IMG/VR virus record: IMGVR_UViG_3300047352_000061
Coordinates: 1 to 24,802 of that record
Direction: 5' to 3' (one strand)
Length of the DNA: 24,802 bases
DNA from: a virus
Below are positions 15,254 to 21,335 of this stretch, piece by piece. Each line of letters opens with the position of its first letter. Position 1 is the stretch's first letter. The position numbers were made by a program, and so were the translations under genes. The notes below the pieces were generated by a model, which saw nothing but the letters and a program-made list of their open reading frames with translations, was not told the DNA's origin and searched no databases.

Positions 15254-17289
15254 TCACTATGGATAAAAAAGACTACAAAGCGGTGGACGACGATAAACTC
15301 GTCACGATCCTCGATGATAACATCCGTAGATCTATCGGGTATTACGACAGTCAGATCAGTCGGGAACGCCGTAAGGTAATCGACTTTTACAACGCTACGC
15401 TCCCACGCCCAGCGCACGACGGTAACTCTAAGTATGTCTCTATGGATGTCTATGATGCCGTCGAAAGCATGAAGGCTGCACTGTTAGAGACTTTCAGCAC
15501 AGGCTATAAGACCGTGCGTTTCGCTGCGCAGACTGGAGAGGACGTGCGTATCGCTGAGATCGCTACAGCCTATTGTGACTACGTGGCAAACCGTCAGAAC
15601 AACCTGTTTGAGGTTATGCAGTCTGTCATCCACGACGGTCTCATTGCACGTGCTGGTCTTTGTAAAGTCTACTGGGACGAGCGTGAAGACAGCTACCTAG
15701 AGCCAATCCAGGATCTAACTGAGGAAGAGTTTGACGCTATTGTTGCCCAGGACAACGTAGAGATCGAGGAAGTCGAACAAGACGAACTTGGTCTATACTC
15801 TGGTGACCTACGTGTCTTCCAGGACACTAGCCAGGTAGTCATTGAGGCAATTGCGCCTGAACAGTTTGTCATCGAACCACAAGCCAAGTCTTTAGACGAC
15901 GTTGGCTTCCTAGGTCACCGCACGACCATGACAATCTCAGAACTACGAGAGGCTGGATATGACGAAAAGCTCATTGCTAAAATTGGCGATCACGAAGACG
16001 TCGAAATGGAAACCGATCCAGAAGTCCTGGCACGCCACGAAGAGATTGGTCAAGACCGTGGCTTCAACGCTAAAGGTTTCCAGGATCAAGTTAGAAGTAT
16101 CACTGTTTATGAGCTATATATCGACATCGATCTCGATGGCTCTGGAATCGCTGAGACGTACAAAGTAATCAAAGCTGGGAACGTCGTGCTGCACAAAGAG
16201 AAGTGCACATACAAACCGTTCTGCGCCTTTGTACCACTACCGATCCCACACTCGTTCTTTGGTTCCAATTTCGGGTCCAAGGTTGTCCCCATCCAGACTG
16301 CACGTACAGTTCTGACACGCTCGATCCTGGATCACGCGATGATCACGAACAACCCACGTTACACTGTAGTCAAGGGTGGTCTAACAAACCCACGTGAACT
16401 GATTGACAACCGTGTCGGTGGTATCGTCAACGTGTCACGACCAGACGCCATCAGTCCGATGGTACAGGCACCGTTGAACCCGTTTATCTTCCAGACGATC
16501 CAGATGCTGGACGAAGACAAAGAGGACACCACAGGCGTCTCACGTCTATCCCAGGGTCTTAACAAGGACGCCATCAGTAAGCAGAACTCAGCGGCTATGG
16601 TTGAACAGCTGGCGACTATGTCACAGCAACGTCAGAAGATCATTGCACGTAACTTTGCGAACAACTTCTTGAAACCTTTGTATCAGCTGATTTACCAACT
16701 GGTTGTCGAGAATGAACCACAAGCCAAGATCGTGGAGATCGCTGGTGACTACGTGGCGGTCAACCCAGCTGACTGGGGATCTCAACGTGATGTCACTGTC
16801 GAGATGCATCTAGGCTATGGTGAACAAGAGCAAGAAGCACAGAAGTACCTGGCGCTACACTCAATGATGTCTCAGGATCCAACCCTGGCATCGATGTACA
16901 CTCCAGAGAACCAGTACAAGCTCATGTCACACGTCATGGAGCAGAACGGCATCAAGAATGTCAAAGACTATCTAACGCCACCGACAGAGCTTCCAGAGCA
17001 GCAACCAGACCCAGCGCAACAAATGGCAATGCAGATGCAACAAAAGCAGATGGAATTGCAAGAGCGTCAAACTCAGGTTGCCGAGATGAAGGCACAGATG
17101 GATGCCCAAATTGCCCAGATGAAACTACAGCTGGAGCAAATGAAGGCACAACAAGGCTTTGCAATTCAGTCCGACAGTATGGATCTGAAAGAGGCACAAC
17201 TGGAGCACAAACAGTTTGTCGACAAAGCCGAACTAGAGATTGCGAGAACCGCAGACGACGTCCGCGCAATCGCTTCACCAACTGGATAA
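15250..17289 (+). CDS. Portal protein
   Basis: A 679-residue protein expected to form the twelve-subunit ring at one capsid vertex through which DNA enters and leaves. It follows the large terminase with an ATGA overlap; a second in-frame ATG at 15259 (MDKKDYKAV) is equally possible, and neither has a strong ribosome-binding site. Recognisable portal style includes the N-terminal helix with RRKVIDFYN, then KYVSMDVYDAVESMKAALL and, further on, FFGSNFGSKVVPIQTARTVL, with DTTGVSRLSQGLN around residues 420-432. The C-terminal 50 residues or so (about 586-636) are Gln/Met/Glu-rich with heptad spacing (MQQKQMELQERQ), a coiled coil like the barrel seen in several podovirus portals. Size suits a podovirus portal with such an extension. 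Confidence 0.85.
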   Translation: MITMDKKDYKAVDDDKLVTILDDNIRRSIGYYDSQISRERRKVIDFYNATLPRPAHDGNSKYVSMDVYDAVESMKAALLETFSTGYKTVRFAAQTGEDVRIAEIATAYCDYVANRQNNLFEVMQSVIHDGLIARAGLCKVYWDEREDSYLEPIQDLTEEEFDAIVAQDNVEIEEVEQDELGLYSGDLRVFQDTSQVVIEAIAPEQFVIEPQAKSLDDVGFLGHRTTMTISELREAGYDEKLIAKIGDHEDVEMETDPEVLARHEEIGQDRGFNAKGFQDQVRSITVYELYIDIDLDGSGIAETYKVIKAGNVVLHKEKCTYKPFCAFVPLPIPHSFFGSNFGSKVVPIQTARTVLTRSILDHAMITNNPRYTVVKGGLTNPRELIDNRVGGIVNVSRPDAISPMVQAPLNPFIFQTIQMLDEDKEDTTGVSRLSQGLNKDAISKQNSAAMVEQLATMSQQRQKIIARNFANNFLKPLYQLIYQLVVENEPQAKIVEIAGDYVAVNPADWGSQRDVTVEMHLGYGEQEQEAQKYLALHSMMSQDPTLASMYTPENQYKLMSHVMEQNGIKNVKDYLTPPTELPEQQPDPAQQMAMQMQQKQMELQERQTQVAEMKAQMDAQIAQMKLQLEQMKAQQGFAIQSDSMDLKEAQLEHKQFVDKAELEIARTADDVRAIASPTG

Positions 17290-17294
17290 AAACC

Positions 17295-17420
17295 ATGAAA
17301 CGTCGAAACCCAGTAGCCCGACTAGTGAGGACTACTAGGTTTCGGCCTCAGGTTGTCCAGGCCAAAACCAAGCAGCTTCCACGTAAAGCGAAGCATAAGA
17401 AAAGAGAGCAGCATGACTGA
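17295..17420 (+). CDS. Small basic virion-region protein (41 residues)
   Basis: A 41-codon gene between portal and scaffold. The product begins MKRRNPVARLVRTTRFRPQV and ends with KQLPRKAKHKKREQHD. About 17 of 41 residues are Lys, Arg or His. The opening (M-K-x-R-N-P-V-A) is a pattern I recall from small conserved proteins at this place in T7-like and marine podoviruses, so I regard it as real despite its size. It starts 5 nt after the portal stop and overlaps the next gene by 8 nt. No ribosome-binding site is obvious (GGATAAAAACC), so reinitiation after the portal is likely. Possible roles are nucleic-acid binding or minor virion component; function unknown. Confidence 0.6.
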   Translation: MKRRNPVARLVRTTRFRPQVVQAKTKQLPRKAKHKKREQHD

Positions 17421-17673
17421 AGAAGAACTCATTCAGCACGGTGAGGACGCAGAGGTATTACTCAAGTCCCCATCCTTTAACAATGTGGTCAACAAGCTAG
17501 TGGAACAGACGTTCCAGAACTTTGTGAACTCAAAACCAGAAGAGAACAAAGAACGCTCGATCACCTACTACCACTATCGCGCCCTAGTCGACGTGGTGAA
17601 CACCTTGAAGCAACAAGTCGCAATCCGCGACGAAGTGCTGGCAAAGCGCGACAATAGCGAAGAGGAAGCCTAA
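17413..17673 (+). CDS. Hypothetical protein of the head gene cluster
   Basis: An 86-residue acidic helical protein. I choose ATG 17413, preceded by AAGAGAG, and reject an upstream in-frame GTG at 17353, because that stretch is better read as the basic 41-residue protein in another frame. The product (MTEEELIQHGEDAEVLLKSP..., then FNNVVNKLVEQTFQNFVNSK) has a central helical region and an acidic end (NSEEEA). A short acidic protein between portal and scaffold recurs in podoviruses; its function is not known to me. It ends 5 nt before the scaffold start. Confidence 0.7.
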   Translation: MTEEELIQHGEDAEVLLKSPSFNNVVNKLVEQTFQNFVNSKPEENKERSITYYHYRALVDVVNTLKQQVAIRDEVLAKRDNSEEEA

Positions 17674-17678
17674 GGACC

Positions 17679-18749
17679 ATGGATAACGTCCAAGACAACG
17701 CTACTCAACCACGGGCATTAGACGACATGTTTGATGCCTCCGAAGCCATTCTAGATCGTTGGACAGACGGTGAAGACCTATCTGAAGAGAACGAGGAGCT
17801 AGAGGCGACTGATGACTCAAATGTCGGCGAGACAGACGAAGAGACGTCAGATACCTATGACGATGATGAAGACCTTGAAGAAGTAGAAGATACCGAAGAG
17901 GACCCTGACACGGATGACACTGAAGACGAGGATGAACCAGAGACAGATCAAGAAGATGATGAAACGGAAGTTGAGTTGTCTGACGATACTCTGGTTGAAA
18001 TACAAGTCGACGGTGAAGCCAAACAGGCATCCTTAAAGGACCTGAAGCGACTATACGGTCAAGAGGCATCGTTAACACGTAAGTCTCAAGAAACAGCTGC
18101 CAAGCGTAAAGAAGCCGAAGAGGCTTTGGCTAAGGCAGACATCAGCTATCGAAAGCTCCTGGAACGTGCTGAAGCGCGTATGAAGCCATATGCCGAGGTA
18201 GACATGCTGGTCGCAAGTCGACAGATGTCCACTGAGGATTTCGCTGCATTACGTCGTGAAGCCCAGGAAGCCGAGAGAGATCTAAAGTTCCTACAAGAGG
18301 AAGCTAACGCATTCTACAAGGACGCCCAAGCACAACAACAAAAGCAAGTGCAAGAAGCGGCTCAGAACTGCGTGAAGGTTCTGTCAGAACAACTGCCCGA
18401 CTGGGGTGATGAACTATACAACAACATCCGTTCATACGCAGTCAGTCAGGGGTTACCCCAGGAACAAGTAGATCAATATGTTGACCCAACGGTCATCATG
18501 ATCCTCAACAAGGCACGTCTTTATGATCAGACAAAAGCCACAGCGGAAACAAAGAAAGCGAAGGCCAAAGTGATCAAGACCAAAGAAGGCACCCGCAAAG
18601 TACTGAAGACGAAGAAGGCACCTCGATCTGATGCCGACCTAAAGGTCCAGCGTCAGAAGAGCGCACAAGATCGTCTACGGTCAAACACAAGCCGCGCTGG
18701 TGACCTAGAGGATATCGCTGATGCTCTGATGTCACGCTGGGAGCGATAG
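17679..18749 (+). CDS. Capsid scaffolding protein
   Basis: A 356-residue protein directly upstream of the capsid gene, the usual scaffold position. Residues about 28-105 are extremely acidic (runs such as TYDDDEDLEEVEDTEEDPD). Residues 110-250 form long charged, Gln/Glu/Ala-rich helices likely to coil. Residues about 288-325 are strongly basic (KKAKAKVIKTKEGTRKVLK), and the end SRAGDLEDIADALMSRWER forms a final amphipathic helix, the part that binds the capsid protein in other phages. This polar, low-aromatic, helical composition with a basic C-terminus is characteristic. It directs prohead assembly inside the shell and is then lost. The start is supported by AAGGACC before ATG 17679. Confidence 0.8.
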   Translation: MDNVQDNATQPRALDDMFDASEAILDRWTDGEDLSEENEELEATDDSNVGETDEETSDTYDDDEDLEEVEDTEEDPDTDDTEDEDEPETDQEDDETEVELSDDTLVEIQVDGEAKQASLKDLKRLYGQEASLTRKSQETAAKRKEAEEALAKADISYRKLLERAEARMKPYAEVDMLVASRQMSTEDFAALRREAQEAERDLKFLQEEANAFYKDAQAQQQKQVQEAAQNCVKVLSEQLPDWGDELYNNIRSYAVSQGLPQEQVDQYVDPTVIMILNKARLYDQTKATAETKKAKAKVIKTKEGTRKVLKTKKAPRSDADLKVQRQKSAQDRLRSNTSRAGDLEDIADALMSRWER

Positions 18750-18783
18750 CACTCAACTCTAAAATCAGAAGGATGTAACCAAA

Positions 18784-19909
18784 ATGGCTACATATACTAC
18801 ATACGACCAGGTTGGTAAGAAAGAGGATGTCTCAGATATCATCTCTGACATTACACCAACAGACACACCTATGTTCACAATGATGCGTTCAGAGAAAGTC
18901 TCTGCTCGTACATTTAGTTGGCTTGAAGACTCTTTGGCTGCCGCAGCGAACAACGCACAGGTTGAAGGGGCAGACGCAACTATGGCAACTCTTACAGATG
19001 CCACAGAGCGTACAAACAACACCCAGATCCTACATAAAGCGTTCCAAGTGTCTGCAACAGCTGATGCGATTGCAACATATGGTCGTGCGAAGGAAACTGC
19101 GTTAAGAATGGTAGCGTAGTATAAACGATGTGAATTCAAAGGAAGCCTAAGTCGAAAGATATGGTAACTTTGAGCGAAGCCTCGCAAGAGGAACGTGCAA
19201 CGACTATTCCGTAAGGAAGTACACCCAAGTGGGTGGAAGCGCATCGGTCAGTGACTAACTGACATGACATAGTCTGATCTTATGTGAAAGCATAAGCAGC
19301 CCTCAGGCGGTCTAAGATTAACGACCTTAGGCGAACATTAATGACCAACTTGGTAAGGCACTAAAAGAAATTAAGCGCGACCTAGAACGTGCTTATGTTG
19401 GTGTCGACAACGCGAAAGCAACTGGCTCAAGCTCAGTAGCGCGTGAGATGGACTCAGCGACACAACAGATTTCAACATCTGTCGACGCTGGTGCCAACGC
19501 AACTGACGCTCTAACAGAGGCGAAAGTCCTAGAGCTTGGTGAAGACTGCTTCAACAACGGTTCTGATCCAACAGTTCTAATGATCAAACCAGCGGATGCG
19601 CAGATCGTTGCAAACTTTGCAGCGGCGTCTGGTCGTAACCGTGAGATTGCTCAGGGACGCAACCTGGTCAACGTGATTGATTTGTACGTGTCTCCATACG
19701 GCGAATACAAAGTGGTTCTAAACCGCCACCAGTTGACTACACACGCATTCCTAATTGATCCGTCAATGTGGCGTTCATGTGTACTACGTCCGTTCTCACG
19801 TACACTGTTGGCGAAAAATGGGGACTCCGACAAACACTTTATCGTCGGCGAATACTCATTGAAACATATGAACTATGCTGACGGTGGTATGATCACTGGT
19901 CTTTCATAA
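18784..19909 (+). CDS. Major capsid protein, gene interrupted by a group I intron (join 18784-19102, 19344-19909)
   Basis: The main shell protein. Exon 1 (18784-19102) encodes 106 residues plus the first base of codon 107; exon 2 (19344-19909) supplies the rest. Joined, they give 885 nt, 294 residues, with no stop. The junction restores ETA-Y-QLGKALKEIKR, the T of exon 1 and AC of exon 2 forming Tyr107. Without splicing, translation would end at TAG 19117-19119 after 111 residues. The sequence (MATYTTYDQVGKKEDVSDII, then TPMFTMMRSEKVSARTFSW and later GRNREIAQGRNLVNVIDLYV, ending with MNYADGGMITGLS) resembles the SU10-type capsid family (formerly DUF5309) as I remember it. Location after the scaffold and before a strong terminator supports the call. 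GAAGGA upstream of ATG 18784 is the ribosome-binding site. The intron sits in a conserved segment, as is typical. Confidence 0.88.
19103..19343 (+). ncRNA. Group I self-splicing intron (td-like, subgroup IA2 style), no ORF
   Basis: A 241-nt intron in the capsid gene. P1: exon CTGCGT (19097-19102) pairs fully with guide GCGTAG (19114-19119), ending in the required U-G pair at the 5' splice site. P3: CGATGTG (19126-19132) with CGCATCG (19240-19246). P4: TTCAAAG (19135-19141) with CTTTGAG (19168-19174). P5 carries a GAAA loop near 19154, P6a is CCTC-GCAA-GAGG (19180-19191). P7: GACTAT (19202-19207) with ATAGTC (19269-19274). P7.1 is TCC-GTAA-GGA, P7.2 CACCC/GGGTG (19222-19235). P8: GTCAGT/ACTGAC (19247-19263). 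P9: CTTATG/CATAAG (19279-19296). A later stem is GTCTAAG/CTTAGGC (about 19310-19332). P10: TGGT (19109-19112) with exon 2 ACCA (19344-19347). The last base is G19343. TAAGATTAACGACCTTA near the end nearly equals what I recall of T4 td. No homing endonuclease is encoded. Confidence 0.93.
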
Positions 19910-19931
19910 GATCTAACACACACAAGACATA

Positions 19932-19955
19932 CCTGGGTCCCCCACGGGGCCTAGG
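19932..19955 (+). repeat. GC-rich hairpin after the capsid gene
   Basis: CCTGGGTCCCC pairs with GGGGCCTAGG around a CAC loop, with one bulged T and one G-T wobble. It lies 22 nt after the capsid stop and 9 nt before the terminator stem, without its own T-run. It may protect the 3' end of the capsid mRNA or assist termination. Confidence 0.55.
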
Positions 19956-19963
19956 ACACAGAT

Positions 19964-20039
19964 GAGGGTCATCCTTGTCGTCCTTGGGGTTTTCCGCTCT
20001 CCTTACCCTGGACGACTTGGGTGGCCCTCTTTTTGTTTT
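19964..20039 (+). terminator. Strong intrinsic terminator after the capsid gene
   Basis: The 20-nt arms 19964-19983 and 20010-20029 pair as GAGGG/CCCTC, TCATCC/GGGTGG (with wobble pairs) and GTCGTCC/GGACGAC, separated by one TT/TT internal mismatch and a 26-nt loop. TTTTTGTTTT follows immediately (20030-20039). This is the clearest terminator in the window. It would end or attenuate transcripts right after the capsid gene, raising capsid mRNA relative to downstream genes. Confidence 0.85.
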
Positions 20040-20054
20040 CAATAAGGGGAACTC

Positions 20055-20369
20055 ATGGATAACACCAAGAAACCAGGCGTCGACCTACTAGGCGTCAATA
20101 CGGACTTCATTCAGCAAGGTAATGACGTTGTCCGTAAGCACACACAAGAGATATCAAAAGCATTCCTAGACGATCTTAAAGACAGTCGGAATGCGTCGAA
20201 GGACCAGCGTGAGAGTGAGTTCATGCGCGTGGCCTCGATACCAACCGTCGTCGTTGAGCAGTGGCTCCGCGAGGGTTTCAACATATGGGAAGCTACAGGC
20301 CCTGAGATTGTCAAACGTCTCAGAGATCAGAACCTGGATGGCTTCATGGCAACTGAGAAAAGGATCTGA
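20055..20369 (+). CDS. Hypothetical protein after the capsid gene
   Basis: A 104-residue hydrophilic, mainly helical protein preceded by AAGGGG, 5 nt before ATG 20055. Charged helix residues 20-60 (VVRKHTQEISKAFLDDLKDS) are followed by VASIPTVVVEQWLREGFNIW and a short end. The pattern 'IPxxVxxxWxxEGFNIW' recalls conserved small proteins found between capsid and adaptor genes of marine podoviruses; no function is established to my knowledge. It is the first gene downstream of the terminator and so depends on read-through or an unseen promoter. Next gene starts 3 nt after its stop. Confidence 0.7.
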   Translation: MDNTKKPGVDLLGVNTDFIQQGNDVVRKHTQEISKAFLDDLKDSRNASKDQRESEFMRVASIPTVVVEQWLREGFNIWEATGPEIVKRLRDQNLDGFMATEKRI

Positions 20370-20372
20370 CTT

Positions 20373-20561
20373 ATGGACGGATATAGTGACAAGGGTAAGT
20401 TCACGCCTAAACCAAATTGCCCTACGCCTACAACATGTAGACTTGCTGGTGAGTGCCAAGGTGGCTGCATCAAGAAGTACAGAGATCGCAGTACACCTGA
20501 GGAGCTTAAAGAGCGCAAGATTAACCGAGCACTAAGTGGTCAGAAAGATCGTTATGTCTAA
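20373..20561 (+). CDS. Small Cys-rich protein, possible zinc binder
   Basis: A 62-residue protein with AAGGAT in the upstream gene end as ribosome-binding site. Four Cys lie at residues 16, 22, 29 and 33 (CPTPTTCRLAGECQGGC), a C-x5-C-x6-C-x3-C spacing that could hold a zinc ion or form a compact disulfide fold. The C-terminal half is basic and helical (TPEELKERKINRALS). No named family recognised. It overlaps the next gene by 8 nt. The Cys pattern is seen directly; metal binding is inferred. Confidence 0.6.
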   Translation: MDGYSDKGKFTPKPNCPTPTTCRLAGECQGGCIKKYRDRSTPEELKERKINRALSGQKDRYV

Positions 20562-20712
20562 GACACCTTGGAACCAGGCTAACCCTAAGCCCAAAGCAAA
20601 ACGCAAGAAGATGACAGACGCTCAGAAAGCCAAAGCCCGAGCTAAGGCTAAGAAGGCTGGTCGTCCGTATCCAAACTTAATCGACAACATGGCGATCATG
20701 AGAAGGTCATAA
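20554..20712 (+). CDS. Small basic protein (52 residues)
   Basis: A 52-codon gene overlapping the end of the preceding one by 8 nt. The product starts MSKTPWNQANPKPKAKRKK and continues with an Ala/Lys helix (QKAKARAKAKKAGRPYPN) ending LIDNMAIMRRS. The block 'KAGRPYPNLxDNM' is one I recall from conserved small proteins of marine and T7-like phages, which supports reality. Roughly a third of the residues are Lys or Arg, suggesting nucleic-acid contact. No function known to me. It ends 3 nt before the adaptor start, which likely relies on coupled translation. Confidence 0.6.
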   Translation: MSKTPWNQANPKPKAKRKKMTDAQKAKARAKAKKAGRPYPNLIDNMAIMRRS

Positions 20713-20715
20713 GAA

Positions 20716-21324
20716 ATGAACAAAGGTCAAATCAGGGCGCACTTTAAGGCCCTACTAAATCGCACGGACTGTGATGACGCCCTGGCTGACACCTTTATTG
20801 ACCAGGCGATCACACGGATCCAACGTACACTCCGCGTCCCGAGCATGGAGAAGACGCAGAACTACGCGATCACATCTCAGGTCACAAACATCGTTGTCCC
20901 CAATGACCTCATTGAGATCATGAGTATATACACCAGTGAATACACGATGTCGCGTGTGACACTGCGGGAGATGAAGCAGTTCCAGGCTCTTGGTGAAGCT
21001 GGAACACCTAAATACTTCTGTCGTCAGGGTGAGGACATCTTGTTGTACCCGTTCCCTGCGAACACGACAGTATCAATGGATTATTATAGTCAGTTTGACG
21101 AACTAACTAGCGACACCTCTGAGAACTCTTTGACGAACATTGCGTCTGACCTGGTGACATACACTGCGCTGTCTTACGCAGCTGACTACTTCCTGGACGA
21201 GCGTGGCCCCTTGTTTGACCAGAAGGCGGGTGTCTTCATCACAGAGATCCAGGAACAAGCAAACGAAGCAGAGCAAGCTGGCTCACTTCAAAGTATCCGT
21301 CCGTCAAGCATTCTCGAAGAGTAA
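20716..21324 (+). CDS. Head-tail adaptor protein
   Basis: A 202-residue mostly helical protein expected to sit under the portal ring and connect it to the tail tube. It shows the common adaptor layout: an N-terminal helix (MNKGQIRAHFKALLNRTDCD), a helix-containing 'FIDQAITRIQRTLRVPSME', then beta segments with SQVTNIVVPNDLIEIMSIY, a 'CRQGEDILLYPFPANTTVSMDYY' stretch, and a C-terminal helical pair (SDLVTYTALSYAADYFLDER, ITEIQEQANEAEQA). These features match adaptor or 'tail tubular A'-type proteins in podoviruses (P22 gp4, T7 gp11 style). The spacing to neighbours is tight. The identification is from pattern and position. Confidence 0.65.
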   Translation: MNKGQIRAHFKALLNRTDCDDALADTFIDQAITRIQRTLRVPSMEKTQNYAITSQVTNIVVPNDLIEIMSIYTSEYTMSRVTLREMKQFQALGEAGTPKYFCRQGEDILLYPFPANTTVSMDYYSQFDELTSDTSENSLTNIASDLVTYTALSYAADYFLDERGPLFDQKAGVFITEIQEQANEAEQAGSLQSIRPSSILEE

Positions 21325-21335
21325 GGCATTAGAAC

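Noticed and set aside
19103-19343. Frameshift error or pseudogene explanation for the split capsid frame
   Set aside because: A single indel cannot join the halves; 241 nt with complete group I pairings and an exact in-frame junction explain it better.
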